Made by a program: the position numbers and the translations under genes
Shown here: positions 45,066 to 57,516 of the stretch, piece by piece
How the letters are laid out: every line of letters starts with the position of its first letter
Numbering within the stretch: the first letter of the stretch is position 1
Notes under the pieces: generated by a model
What the model was told of the DNA's origin: nothing
The model's database searches: none
What the model saw: the letters and a program-made list of their open reading frames with translations, nothing else
Origin: Diplosphaera chodatii
Taxonomy: Eukaryota; Chlorophyta; Trebouxiophyceae; Prasiolales; Stichococcaceae
DNA length: 64,000 bases
Reading direction: 5' to 3'
Assembly (NCBI GenBank): GCA_032358165.1
Contig: JAALGY010000028.1
Location: forward strand, 558,001 to 622,000

Positions 45066-47767
45066 ATGAAGGCCTGGTTTGGGCTTGGACAACCGAAGAA
45101 GAGTCCCGAGATATTGAATGCAGAACGGTGAGATCACGGAGATGCATCGCTGCCCATCCTCCCTTGATCACGGTCACATCTGTGTCCGGTACAGCGCATG
45201 CATGAACCAGCGACGATCGTACCAACCTGCTGATGCAGGCAGATACCGGCGCAGGCGCTGCAAGCGCTGCAGGACGCCTTTTCAAAGGTAGCACAAGGAA
45301 GTGACACCCTGAGCAAATCAGGCTTTGTGGTGAGTGGCCATGCTCTCAGCATGGTGAACCCTGGCGTCAGTACGGTTTCCTCCTGTCCGCTGCACCGTGG
45401 GTAGCATTACATTGGTCTGGATGACACTGCAGGACTTGCTTGGCCTTGGTGAGCCCAGCCTGCAGGCGCTGTCCGATGGCTTATGGGCAGCAATACAGCA
45501 TCGCAGTGCCAGCAAAGCGACAAAGGGCGCCGCAGCTGGTGCAGCTGGCGGCATCACCCTCGAGCAGCTCACTATTGCAAAGGTGGGGCCACAGTCTGCC
45601 TCATCAAGTGTATGCTGCTGCTGAGGCAGGTATAGGGGCGATAAATCCTGTCACACGGGACCCTTGCGGGGGGCGCGTTTGCTGTGATGCATCTGGATTA
45701 AACACTACCCGAACTACTGATCCTCTGCATTGCCTGTAAAGCCCTGATGTGAGCATCTGCAGTGGCGTTGCCTTCACGATGGGGAAGAGGCAGGGGTGGC
45801 ATTTGCCTACGACATGCTCTGCCCAGACAAGGAGGAGCATGTGTCATGGGCCTCAATATCAGCAGTCACGGCGGCGTGCATGCGGCTGGCGACGGGGCAG
45901 GATCCGCCCGAGGAGAGTGTCGCCGGCGTGGTGCGCGGGTGAGTTCCGACATATCCAGGTGGCATGGTCAGCACAGTGCACATGCCTGGGCCCCAGTCCC
46001 GTCATCGCAGGAACATCAGCAGAGCACACCTGCAGCTGATGTGCATGTGACCCACCGCATGCTTACAGCCCATGATTTGCTGGCTGTATATGTCAAACAC
46101 ATAGCGCATACAGGGGGACACACACACTGATTCGCAAGTATGTCTGCAACACAGGGCGCAATGCCTTGCCGACGAGGAAGGAGAAACGGGCAAGCATCTC
46201 ACACGCCACTGCTTTCAAATATGGGCAAAGCGCTTTCTGGCAGTAGCCGCCACTATGCGCTCGCTGCTAGCAGTTGGGGCAGCCTCAGCACAGGACAGCG
46301 GTGGCAGCGGCCACGTCAGCAGTCAAAGCAGGGTGCGGCTGCCACCAGTGCCGCAGCTGATCTCGCTGCAGGGCTTCAGCGCAGCATCCTGCCTGCTGCG
46401 CCCCGAGTGGGCGTGGGCAGTCGCTGCTTCGGGCCTCCTCAGCGCCCAGGTACCCCACCTGTGCCCGGTGCTTGTTCCTAATGCTTGCAATCAAGTATGT
46501 GAACAGGATGACATCGTCAATGCGCTGTATAGCAATGGCATCATATTTGGCTCGGTTTGGTGTCATGGTACGGGCGGCAGGGCATTGATTGCTTCGGCCT
46601 GTGGCCTCTGCAGCGCTGTCGCGAGTGGCGCCTGCTGTTCAGCAGCGTGAAGCACGGGCAGAGCTTCAGCACCTTCATGGGCCGGTGCGTTGCTCTCCTG
46701 GGCCCAATCTTGCGACCCGTGTGGTGTCCTGCATCTGCGCAGGCACTGTGCTGCAGTCATACCCTAGTCCCATGCTCTATCTTCTGATGTGTGGATGTGC
46801 CAAACAGGTGTAGCGACAAGGGTGCGACACTGGTGCTGGTCAAAGACAAAGGCGGTGCCATCTTTGGAGGCTTTGCTGCCACACCCTGGGAGCGACACGG
46901 CGACTTTTATGGTGACCGCCTTGCAGCTGGCCCAGCCCGCAGCAACATGCCTGCACCCTTGGCCTGACCCAGCTTTGTTGGCTATCCTCGTACCGCTGAG
47001 CTCGGTTCTTTGGACATGCAGGCAGCTTCGAGAACTTCCTCTTCTCACTTCAGCCCGTGACTATGATCTACAAGCCATCTGGCGTCAACCAGAACTTCCA
47101 GTTCTGTGGCCAGAATTTCACACAAGTACCTAATGGTGAGCTCTGCAGAGATTTGCCATTCTAGATTGTGGCACACAATGTCGTGCCGTCTGTCGTTCAG
47201 GACACCATTTCGAAAGTATATGCTCTTGATACGCTGTGCAGGGTTGGGCTTTGGGGGTCAAAGTAACTACTGGGGCCTATATGTCAACGGCCAGTGCGAT
47301 ACTGGCATGAGCAGGGACTGCAGCACCTACAAGAGGTGCTTGTCCCGCCCGCTGCCAACATCTCAGGCGTTTGAGCTGTATGTGCACCTTTGATGCACAT
47401 TCATTGTGAGGCAGAATTCACAAGCATGCACAGACGGCGTTCACTTTTGATCGCGCAGTCCCACGCTTTCCAGCCAGCCGGTCTTTGATGTCGACATCCT
47501 GGAATGCTGGCAGGTGGGACGGGGCAATGCTGCAGTTGCCTGTGCCGGTCAAAGCTGCATGCTCTTTGGTCTTTTGACTCAACCTGACAACTGTCACATA
47601 CAGGGTTGTTCTGGCACGTCTTGCAGGTAGATCTGCCAGAGCCAGAGGATGAAGGGGTCCCAAAGCGCCGGGGTGGTGGGAAGGGCGGCTCGGTGCTGTC
47701 GCAGCGGGGCGAGGACAAGCAGCTCCTGGAACTGGCCGGCCGCCGCATGCAGCACGCAGAGCGATGA
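45066..47767 (+). CDS. TLDc-domain protein, MEAK7/TLDC1-like
   Basis: TLDc proteins bind the V-ATPase and affect oxidative-stress and lysosomal signalling in animals; the algal role is unknown. Exon 1 (45066-45127) reads MKAWFGLGQPKKSPE. It is followed by an exon at about 45240-45330 (ALQDAFSKVAQGSDTLS), an EF-hand-like helical region at 45434-45582 (LGLGEPSLQAL...ITLEQLTIAK) and an exon at about 45785-45938 (AFAYDMLCPDKEEHVSW). The region 46.26-46.45 kb encodes PEWAWAVAASGLL. The TLDc domain spans REWRLLFSSVKHGQSFSTF (about 46625-46683), GATLVLVKDKGGAIFGGFA (about 46810), NFLFSLQPVMIYKP (about 47035) and LGFGGQSNYWGLYVN (about 47245). The last exon, from about 47627 to TGA 47765-47767, has GSVLSQRGEDKQLLELAG, a block typical of MEAK7-like proteins. 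The exon carrying the expected EVW motif was not located. Confidence 0.9.
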
Positions 47768-48181
47768 CCTGCGTGGCACCGGAATCAGAAATCAACGTCT
47801 TCATGTACTGGCGAACTGTGACATTTGGGCAGGGTGAGTCAGCAACTGAGGAGTGTCGGAGATGCTCAAGGCCTCTATCTGTACAGTAACAGCGTTTGAC
47901 GTATATTGACGAGCAGCCAACAATTGCTCAGCCGACCAGGCTATGACTTGCTAGGACATGCTTGACAGTGGCCGTGGTGCACCTCACGCACCAAGCTTGC
48001 AAGAAATTTCTTGTATCGAATGGGATGCAGCAATTGGTTTGGGTGGACAAGCTACCAAGGAGCGATGTGTGAAGCGTGTGCTGCCTGATCGCAGCTGGTT
48101 GCGTGCATCATATGCAGTGAATGCGCAGCAGTGCGCTTGACGTCGTCGCTGGGAACATCGCTATTGTCACAAGGCACGAGC
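47768..48181. other. Intergenic region, TLDc gene / HAD gene
   Basis: Head-to-tail spacer of 414 bp with no recognisable gene. It should hold the TLDc 3' UTR and the HAD promoter. Confidence 0.55.
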
Positions 48182-50424
48182 ATGGTAGCGGGCGCACCAG
48201 CAGCGCAGGCCAGCTGCAGCCTGGTGACAGGCTGTGCAGCTGACGCACATGCTGTTAGAATCTCACCACGCAGTCAGGCAGCGTGGAGCAGCCCTCCGAT
48301 TAGGCCTGCACCCATGCATGGCGGTGCCACTGCCCAGCGACCGCCTGGAAAATCAGGTTGCGAGCGGCATGAACGGTCAGCTTGCCGGCTAGCCAGTGTC
48401 CGCAGCGTAGTCGCAGCTAGCTGTGGCCCGTCAGACGTCCTCATCCTGGACTTTGATGGCGTGCTCGTCGACTCTGAACCTGAGGTGGGAGCGCCAGCCT
48501 GGCGAGCATACATTGTGCTAGCTGCATAGTGGAGCATTCAGCAAGCTCAAGCAAAGCATACAGCTCTGTATACGGTTAAAAAGTGTGCTTTTGGACCAGG
48601 TGTCGATGGCAGGGTTCCGTACAGCCAAGGAGTTTTGGCCGGGGGTTGTCACGGATGCCGAGAGGGACGAGGCAGGCGCCTTGACACCCTGCCGCTGCTC
48701 CTACCTTGCCGGAGCAGTTGTCACTTACTCAGACGAGCAGGCAGTGGGATGCGACCATGCAGGTGCTGGAGGGGCTGAGGGTAACGCGCCCCTTGCTAGT
48801 TAGTGGCTGGGAGAGCGTCATCATGGTCAGTTGTCAGTACGGGTCCCAGTCTGCATGTGCACTTCGTTAATTCTGAATGGCCTTGGACATTGGTGACCGG
48901 ATATGAATTGCACACGATATGGGCACGGCACACCTGCAGGCGCGCATCTTTGCTGAGGATCGAGACGCAGCGCCTAAGATCATCCACGACTGGCCGGCCG
49001 TCATGGCTGCCTCGCTCAAGGTGGGTATACCTGTGTTTTGAGATCCTGGCAAATGCTGTTCTGGATAAGCCTGTGCACGCTTTGCAGGGCAGCTTGGGGC
49101 TCCTAGCAAGTGCATGCACAGTCCAGCCTTGACTCGCAAAGCATGTACATTATGCATACTCTGCCACCGGCGCATCTGTAGGCATGGGGCACGGACTTGA
49201 GCGAGCTGCGGCGGGTCTTTGAAGACGAGCGCAACTCATGGATGGACAACGAAGAGGCAGAGTGGCTGGACCTGGTGCGGCCATACCAGAACGTGGTGTC
49301 CACCCTGAAGTACACAGAGGTGCGCAGGGCTTTGTTGCTGCACCTGCCTGTCATGCAGGTGGTGGCTCGGGCTGCAGCAGAGTGGGACACTCTGCCGGCT
49401 GGGTGCTGCACACGCACTGGCAATCCGAGAGTTTGGGCTTGCTCTGAAGAGGAAGCGCTGCAAGGCTTCATTGTTGATGCTGTGCAGCTGCCGTTCTACA
49501 TCGCCAGCTCGAAGGCGCCGCACCGTGTCAGCAGGGTGGCTGAGAAGCAGCTGGTAGGGCTGCATGCTTCCTGGCACGACCAACAGGCACGCAAGGAGCC
49601 CACCTCCTCATTGACACTAATGCTGTGTGACACAGGGCCTGGACCTTCCAGCAGACTCTCCGCGGCTGTTTGCTGGTCTCATCCCACCCACAGAGCGGAA
49701 AGCAGAGGCCCTCAGGTGCACGCTCATACGCCTTGCAAGCGCAGCATATCGATATGTTTCTGTTTTCAAGTCCCTGCACTCAGTCATCCACTCGCACCAT
49801 GCACGCTACCGGTTGGCCCAAGTGTGCAGTTGTTTGACCGCAAAGGCTTGATGCCTTGCACAGGGAGATCGCCAGACGGCCACTGGTGGCCGAGGGCGGC
49901 GCCAAAATGCACTTCATTGACGACCGGTTGGAGACTGTCAGGGACATTGCATCAGACGCTGCGCTCCGGGATGCAGGCCTGCATGTGTACTTTGCGGAAT
50001 GGTGCGAGTGTTTTCATATGTAGCCTGTTACACAGTACGTGTGCTTCATGTTTCACTCTCAGGCCCCTTCGTATGCTGTCAGCCAGCCAGCACACTGGTC
50101 TGGCAGTGGACATGCCGCTGGTGCTGGTGCTGCCCAGTTGCAATCCGCAAAGTCTGTGCCATGTGTGAACTGGTGTGTTGTAGGGGCTACAGCACACCAC
50201 AGGACAAGTCGGAGGCGCAGCAATTGGAGCATGTGACCAGCATCACTTTGCCCCAGATGATTGAGCTGGTAATTCATTCACATGAGCTCAGACTATAGAA
50301 GCTGGTCACATGGTGGTGGTGCTGCTCTCACAGTGGATGCGAATGGCGCCTGGATCGGTGCACGGTGCAGGTGAAGTGGGGCATCTTGATGGGAGTGGAT
50401 GACGGCTGTGGGGATGACAACTGA
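48182..50424 (+). CDS. HAD-superfamily hydrolase, probably plastid-targeted
   Basis: Phosphatase-like enzyme; substrate unknown. The ATG at 48182 opens a Ser/Arg/Ala-rich presequence (ending RLASVRSVVAAS) typical of a transit peptide. Motif I follows in the same exon (LILDFDGVLVDSE), giving the Asp nucleophile and the second Asp. Later exons are 48600-48670 (FRTAKEFWPGVV), about 48741-48828 (VTRPLLVSGWESVIM), about 48941-49020 (DAAPKIIHDWPAVMAA), about 49183-49320 (helical cap, WLDLVRPYQNVVSTL), about 49488-49540 (motif II FYIASSKAPHR), about 49638-49710 (ERKAEALR, motif III Lys), about 49869-49999 (motif IV MHFIDDRLETV), about 50186-50268 and 50371-50424. All four HAD motifs are present. Plant homologues are annotated only as HAD-like proteins. 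Confidence 0.88.
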
Positions 50425-50790
50425 GCATTCTTGGACATGAAGTGGGCGTGCTTCAGATTCTTGCACACTACCATGAGCAGGAACCAAACTCATCTCGCCG
50501 TGACGTTGAAATCAACTCATCACTGTTGCGTCGGACAACTTCCAAGTCGTTTACAGACGCCTACCGCGCTGTCAGAACCCTATGCAAACCGCCGGAAACG
50601 TTTGCCACATCACACCTCGCTCTGCCCAGAAGCAAGCTGGATTGCACCCGCATCCAAAGGCATCCGTGTGTCGGTCAAGTCCCATATGTCCGGTGATTGC
50701 ATCTGCTGCAGCCTCCTCGAGCAGCCGCCAACATGATTCGCAGCGCCCACCTGCGCAGGCGCTGCATGTCGCTCCCCGCGCGCCCCGCGC
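50425..50790. other. Convergent intergenic region, HAD gene / DnaJ
   Basis: Tail-to-tail spacer of 366 bp. A minus-strand TGTAA (TTACA on +, 50551-50555) lies 236 bp past the DnaJ stop and could be its poly(A) signal. Nothing else is seen. Confidence 0.5.
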
Positions 50791-53700
50791 TCAGTCCTTC
50801 TTGCCAAAGGGCCAGCCGCCGCCCTTGCCGGCCTTGGCGGGCTTCCGGGACTCGATGTCCTTCAGCTGCTCCACCAGGTCCCGCTCGTCGGCCTTCAGCT
50901 TGCTGGGGATCTTCACCCGCACGTGCACCTACCAATGGAACAGTTTTGGTCAGTCTGCCACTGTGTGTGAACTGTTGACACGGTGCCCAAGAGGCATTGC
51001 TGCCAGGACACACGCCAGGCAGGGCGGTCGTGTGCATGTATGCTGATTCCAATCAGAAGCAGGCATAAAAGTCCAGAATGCACCTGGTGGTCGCCCCGGA
51101 TGCTGGAGCCCAGCCGGGGCACGCCGCGCTTGGCCATGACCAGCGTGGTGCCGGGCTGCGTGCCCGCCGGGATCTTCAGGTCCACCTGCGACAATCACAA
51201 CACCGCTCGGCTCCTTGACAGCTCCTTCGCCTGACGAGTTGGTAGATGCAATGACATGGTAGCAACTACATGTGCCTGCAAGCAGAGAGATCCTGTCCGA
51301 CCTGTAGGCCGAAGCCTCTGCTCACCTGGCCATCGACGGTGCGCACGGGGCTGGTCACGCCCAGGATGGCGTCCACGTAGCTGATCTCCACGTCGCTGTG
51401 GATCGTGGTGCCGTCCCGCTTCAGCTCTGCAGCGCGCACACCAGACCTGCTCAGACGGCGCCTGTGTGCAGCATGCAACCAGGGCTGCGCCACCGCTGAT
51501 GCAAGCAGGCAAGTAACCAAGCAGCCGGGAGGGAGGTCAGGTTGAGAGATAAGCTGCGCCGCACCAGGGTCGGGCTTCACGTTGATGAAGACGAACAGGT
51601 CGCCGGTGGGGCCGCCCCGGCGGCCGGCGTTGCCCTCGCCCCGCACCCGCAGCCGGCTGTCTGTGTCCACGCCCGCCGGCACCCGCAGGCTGCGGAGATG
51701 ACACGGCAGCATGTGTCAGCATGCTGCGCTTGCCAAGAATGTCGAACACAGTTGGGCCAGCAAGCCCACACCGCAGGCATCTGCCAGCAACAGCACATTG
51801 CACAAGGGGTGCCAGTTGTGTGCTACATGAGTATTGCACAAGCCAGGTCGACGAGCAGGCAGACAGGCTGATGCCTTCCTGTAGTGTGTAGATGTCAGGA
51901 GACACCATGCGTTCCCGAACTGCATCCGCACGCCGTTTGAAGGCGTGCACTCGCAAGAGGCGCGACACCAAGCGAGGACAGCTGTCCAAACACAACAACC
52001 CAGGGGAACAGCAGAGCCCAGGTCCCAGGCCCACCTGATGCGCTTGGACTTGCGCACGCGGCCGTCGCCGCCGCAGGTGTTGCACGGCGCCGACTGCTCG
52101 CCGGTGCCCATGCACTCCTGGCAGTCTGTCACCTGCATGTGCAGGGGCGGGACTGCCTGAGCCATGCCTTTGTGTTGCCATCAAGGGAACGAGGGCCTCG
52201 GGACAACGTCCTCGGAAGAAGACAACGCCTGAACACCTGCAGTAGACGAATGGCTGCCACCTGGAAGCAGCTGTCAGTATTGGTGCATATTCTAAACCTG
52301 TCAGTGGCGGTGTACATCCTGAAGGATGCTACTGGATGTGCAGAGCATTAAGAGAGTCAGAGGGTCGTTGGTGGACCGCACAACTCGTGAACTAGGAGCG
52401 CTGCTGGGTTTTGCTGTTGGCCGCAAGAAAGGCCACGCCCAGCCACAGGCAGGCTGGGGTAGTGAGTACGGGCCATGCACCTTCTGATCAAAGCACCTCA
52501 ACTTGAAGCGCATCAACTCGGTGTTCCTGAAGCACCTCCTCTCCTGATAGTGTTCACACCGCCACCCTGTGACATACTTGATAAATGTGAGTGCTGTGTC
52601 ACTGGCTGCCCTCACCTGCTGGAACATGCCCAGCGGCGTGCGCACGGCTGACACCTGCTGGCCCGCGCCGCCGCACGCTGAGCAGGTGCTGGCGGTCGTC
52701 CCCGGCTTCACGCCGCTGCCGTCACATGTGCCACACCCCTCCATCTTGTCGACATCGATGTCAACGGAGCAGCCAAAGACCGCGTCCTTGAAGGCGATGG
52801 TGAGGTCGTGCCGCCGGTCCTCGCCGGCTTGTGCCCTACTCCGCTGCTGGCTGGCCCCGCCAAACCCGCCGCCGCCAAAGCCACCCATCCCGCCGCCCAT
52901 GCCGCCGCCGAAAAACTGCTCGAAGATGTCAAAGGGGTTGTTGAAGTCGCCTTGCCCCGCAGCGCCACCCATCCCACCCTTCAGGCCCGCCTCGCCGTAC
53001 CTGTGATACATAGCACCTTGCACTGCTGATGAGCATCACCTCAGTAAAAATGATGGTATTTGCATGGCCCTGCCGCTTAGGCGCCAACATCTCCTGCCTT
53101 GCAACCTCATTATAGCTTGAAAAGGTTGTTTGCGAGTAGATTGGGCAGTGGGCCAGCAGGTGCAAGCAACTGTCTGCTGCTGCGGCAGTGGGCCAAGTGG
53201 GCAGCGTTCCACGACGCCACTAGATGTACTCAGCAGGCGCCGCGGCTGCGCTGTCACACGCAGCCGCTGCGCCTGCCCGCCACATCAGCCGAATCCCGTT
53301 GTGGCACCCAGTATGGTCCGTGTGCCCATCAGGGGGGCACGTGGAATGGAAGAGGGTGCGCTGGCAGTGACGGCAAGGCACGCTAACTGGGCCGTGGTGT
53401 TCCCTAAGCTAATTTGCCATACTAGACAGGCGCCATGCAATGCCCAGCTGCCTCTGACTAGAGGTGACCAAATGCCAGCTGGATGCCATCAGATCCAGGT
53501 GCCCATGAGAGACCCACCTGTCGTAGATGCCACGCTTCTGGTCATCAGAGAGGACCTCGTAAGCATTGCTGATGGCTTTGAACTTCTCCTCTGCCCCATC
53601 CTCCTTATTCACATCTGGGTGAAACTTGCGGGCCTGCAAAGGATTGTTGGTGAAACACATATGAGCTAGCAGCGCCATTGCAGGGTGGCTGTCGCATCAG

Positions 53701-54083
53701 GATTGCTACACATGACCAGCAAATGAGCTGCTGTGCGAAGCAGCACGCAGCAATCCACCTTCTGACGGTATGCCGATTTGATAGCCTTCTTGTCGGCATC
53801 CTTGCTGACGCCTAGCACCTCATAATAGTCCTGTGCTGCTCGTGTCACCAGGCAGGCCCCTCTGCACAAGCGTGAACGTTTCCCTCAGGCGCAGAAGGTG
53901 CAACAGGCACGACGGGAACCCAGTAGAAGCCCGATCCATGTACTCACTGGCAGAAACTCACACACAAGCTGCACCAGTTATATGCGCGACTCACCTTTGT
54001 GGCCGGCTGGGCTGCCGTCTGTGCTGCTGAAGGCCGCTGAGTGAGCCACAGAAGTGGCCACTGCCTGGAAGCGCCGCCGCCAT
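50791..54083 (-). CDS. Plastid type I DnaJ (HSP40) co-chaperone
   Basis: Stimulates plastid Hsp70. The start at 54083 opens a transit-peptide-like exon ([20 protein letters not shown], 54083-53992) that joins in phase to the J-domain exon ([20 protein letters not shown], to about 53760). The next exon (about 53636-53518) carries the HPD motif ([16 protein letters not shown]). Then comes the Gly/Phe-rich region and first zinc repeats (about 53000-52618): CGTCDGSG and [16 protein letters not shown] and CNTCGGDG follow in the exon at about 52133-52037. All four CxxCxGxG repeats are present. C-terminal substrate-binding exons have [50 protein letters not shown] and [16 protein letters not shown]. 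The stop is at 50793-50791. Similar to the plastid DJA5/DJA6 group by layout. Confidence 0.96.
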
Positions 54084-54932
54084 GGCTGCCGGCTGCATTT
54101 GCTGTGACCTGCTGGCTGCTGTTGGGCTGCAGCGGCTGCTGGCAGCGCAGCAGGGTGCTGATCGAGGGGTAGGACTACTGTGCAACGGTGCTCGGCATTG
54201 CATGCCGAGTGTGCTGGGCATTGCAGGCGCCATGCTGGCGGCGGCCGTGGCACTGCTACCCCTCTCACTCCGGCCGGATCAGCTGTCTAGTGCCAGTGCA
54301 CTCGCTGAAATTCGCACGTCGCTCGCTTTGCCTCGCCTCACGAAATGTGCTGGCCCCCTCGTCGCTTTCCCTTGCTGTCCACTCCGAAGGTTCGAAGCCA
54401 CCAAGCTGACACCTGCAAAGAAGGTTGAGGGCAGGGTGGCATACAGTGGTGCATGCATGAACATTGTTGGTTGCAACCTTTTTACCGAGATGATGGTACG
54501 TCAAACAGCCGGCGTCATGGCACTGTCGTGTCTGGCAGACAGGCAAGCGATGCATCCTTGACCAACTGGTGTCCTTGGTGGTAAGGCCATGCTATCCTCG
54601 CATGAAAGTCTCGCATATGATCGAATACGTCTACATGCATGCAGCAGGTTGGACATGTGCAACAATACCAATGAAGCGCATCTCGCCACTGCCTCAAGTC
54701 AGCAAGGATGGACAGGTAACTTACCGTGTCCGGCAGGCTTGACAGCTGATGGCTGAATCCAATGTTGATCGAATAATGCCTATGAAGTGTTTGGTTCAAT
54801 TGTTCAGCAGAACAGAACAGCGGTCAGAGGTGTGGATCAACTGCTGGCCGCCAAGGCAAATGCTGGGAAAGTACTGATGCATGCTGTCCAGCTTAAAGGT
54901 ACATCATCTTGTGTGTAAGATTACTCCGTGAC
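54084..54932. other. Divergent intergenic region, DnaJ / PREY-like gene
   Basis: Head-to-head spacer of 849 bp. A plus-strand open frame from an ATG at 54082 (about 159 codons) overlaps the DnaJ start codon and has a hydrophobic stretch (LGIAGAMLAAAVALLPL), but it has no known relative and I do not call it a gene. The rest shows nothing recognisable. Confidence 0.45.
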
Positions 54933-55679
54933 ATGCAGCAGCGCATGCAACGCCGGTGCACTCAATTGCTGTTTACGCAAGGTCTCGGCGATCAACCGAT
55001 ACACACAATAGAACATGCTGAAGGTTACGTATCAGCTCCGCGGGCTTCTTGTGCAACAACGCGTCCTTGGTTCGGTTCCCCACACCTTGCAAACAGCACG
55101 CACCGCCAGCTCAGCTGCAACATCAGGTGCAGCGTGATGCAGCCAGAGTTCCTGGAACTGCAGCGTCTACTTATGATGCACCCTGCCACTGCCGTGCAGT
55201 CATCACATGTTGAGTTTCCATGTCAGCATGCTGCTTCCGGGATGTCCATCATGGCCGGCATGGCTCTTCACAAGCTGCCTTGTTGGTTATCGACTGATGT
55301 TTGTTTGAGTGCAGGTAGCAACGACTTTGACGCCAACCTCTTGAGGTTTCTGGTCGACCCTCTTTGCAAAGCGCCACTGAGGTGCTGCCCGCCCCGACCC
55401 TGCTCATGCCCCCAACGGCATACTGCAGGCGCATCTGCCTGCGTGCAAGCCGCACACAAGCACTTTCACATGATCCACAGCGTCTGACAGCATCTGACAC
55501 CCCGCAGGTACGACCCAGTGGCGTCTGAGCTGGTGTGCGACGAGATCGGCGTCGCCTACCCTGTAGTGGCCGGCATCCCGCGCCTGCTGCCCTCTGCGGG
55601 CCGCGTGCTGCCCAAGCCGGACGTCCAGGACACGGCAGGTCCCTCTGCAGGGCCCAAGGTGGAGCCCTGGGGCCAGTAG
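54933..55679 (+). CDS. PREY/Trm112-like small protein (UPF0434 family), probably mitochondrial
   Basis: PREY-type proteins are small partners that stabilise methyltransferases, including in mitochondrial respiratory-complex and ubiquinone assembly; bacterial relatives are YcaR. Three exons join in phase: 54933-54981 (MQQRMQRRCTQLLFTQ, a basic presequence-like start), 55315-55381 (NDFDANLLRFLVDPLCKAP) and 55508-55679 (YDPVASELVCDEIGVAYP then VAGIPRLLPSAGRVL), stopping at 55677-55679. The protein is about 95 residues, a normal length. The blocks LV.PL.K.PLRYD and E.G.AYP...GIP are characteristic. Only two of the four Cys of the bacterial zinc knuckle remain, and the first CPxC is DPLC. Human PREY is degenerate here too. 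Confidence 0.85.
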
Positions 55680-55814
55680 GCAGCTGCAAGGCTGCAGCGC
55701 TGTCCTACTGCTGCCTCTGAGCTGTTACACAGCTGTGCGGCCTCTTCCAGCACGGAGCCACGCTGAACGCAGCTGCCGACGGCTTGGTGAGGCCAGGCGC
55801 TTCAGCATGCAGTG

Positions 55815-57516
55815 ATGGTGGGCCGCAGCGGCAATGGCAGTGGCGGCAGCAGCCCGTTCCGGCTGCAGCACCTGCTCCTTGGCAACGGTGGCAGCAGCAG
55901 CAAGCTTGCGCCCAGCATTCGATCGTCCTCAGCGCCACCGGGCGCAGATGCAGCACAGGCAGCAGCCGCGGCGGCGGCCCTGCAGCAGGCATCCATTAAC
56001 ACCGAGCAGGACGCCGCATCACGGGAGGCCCAGGTGTGATGCAGCCATGTTGCAGATGCTGCCTCAAGCAGGGGTGCAAGAACCAACTTCCTGCACACGG
56101 TTGTATGGCGGCATGACATGCCATCTATGACTTCACCGTATGCTTGATATATTGGTGACTCACTTGCTTCACATTTGCTGTCAGGACGCTAGCTATGAGG
56201 AGGGCCTGCCATACCTGCGGGGCATGCCTGAGGCATTTGCGCGGTGCGCCGATGTGACGCTGGCCGTCGGGGAGCGCGAGCTGCCGGTGCACAGCCAGGT
56301 GCTGGCGTCCAAGTCCGCCTTCTTCGCCGGCATGTGGGCAGGTGCTGCAGAAGCCACGTCACCGCGGACATGCGATGCCGTGCGCATGTTCACGCATGTG
56401 GCACTTGTCTCTCAGCTGCATGACGGCCACTGTGCCTGACTGCTGCATTGGTGGAGGAAACAGTTACCGAAGGAGCTTGCACTGTTGATCATCTGTGTTG
56501 CTCACACGCACAGACATGGGCGACTTTGAGAACAGCGGGAAGCCGGACCCGGCCTCGGCGCACGTCACACCGAAGACTGCGATCGGCGGCGCGCTGTCAG
56601 GGCGCGAGCTGCGGGATGTGCTGCTGTTCCTGGACGCTGTATACCGCGGCATCGGGCCGCTCAACCTCGCAGGTCGCTGCCACATCGGCTGTGCCGGTCG
56701 TCTTGAAGTGCCGGGGGGACATGCGCTGTCCTGTCTGCCAACCATCAGACAGTTGATATGCTGCCTACGTGCGCCTGCACTACACTGCTCTATATGTGCT
56801 GCGCAGACGCGAAGTCAATGGCGGCGATGGGCGACGAGTTCCACTGTCCAGACATCCTGCGCCGCTGCGACGACTACCTGTCGTCCTCTGCGGGCGTCAG
56901 CGCAGCCCGCCTGGAGGCCCTGACTGGGGGCCCAGGTACAGTTGGTGTCTGCAGTCATGACTGAAGTGCTGCAGTTGAGGCGTGTACTGCCATCCTTTGC
57001 TGCATGACACAAAGTCCGCAACCACATCTGGTCTGGCTGCGACAACGGCGTCAATCATGCCACACACGTCAGCGGCAACACCTCCTGTTTGCATTGATGT
57101 GCTGCAGGCAGCAGTGGGCCCGACCCAGACGTCTTTGCCGAGTACGCTGTGTTTGCGGAGCGCGCCGGCCTGTCGGCCTTCCAGGCCAAGTGGGAGGCCG
57201 TGCTGATTGACGACTGGGAGATCGCCCGCCAGTCCAGAGGTGGCCGCGCAGCATGTGTGCGCAGCTGTCCGATGAAACTTGTAGCCAGCTGCAGTGGTGT
57301 TCCCTGGCAGCGGAAAGTTGCAAGGCACCGACCAGCCGCCCTGGACATGCATGACAGAGGTGCTCGTGTTCTGCTCCAGGACTGCTGCAGCTGGCGCCGG
57401 AGACGCTGCTGCGCGTCGCCAATGGCCACGACTTTCTGCGGCGGCACGGCCACCGGCCGCCCTCCAAGCTGCTGCGCAAGTGGCGGCGCACAGGGGACCT
57501 CACCCTGGACCAGTGA
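55815..57516 (+). CDS. BTB/POZ-domain protein
   Basis: Likely protein-interaction adaptor, possibly for Cullin-3. Seven exons: 55815-56033 (N-terminal Gly/Ser/Ala-rich tail with an Ala run), 56185-56341 (BTB core CADVTLAVGERELPVHSQVL then SKSAFFAGMW), 56514-56672 (LSGRELRDVLLFLDAVYRG), 56807-56935 (AMGDEFHCPDILRRCDDYL), 57108-57239 (FAEYAVFAERAGLSAFQ) and 57380-57516 (LLQLAPETLLRVANGHDFL), stopping at 57514-57516. HSxVLA...SxFF is the BTB signature and the exon order fits a complete BTB fold. The C-terminal helical part is BACK-like in position only. No Kelch, MATH or NPH3 domain is seen. The count of six coding exons listed plus any missed one is approximate. Confidence 0.82.

Noticed and set aside
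54082..54561. Plus-strand open frame with a hydrophobic segment
   Set aside because: Its start codon overlaps the DnaJ start codon on the other strand, and no homology or splice support is seen.
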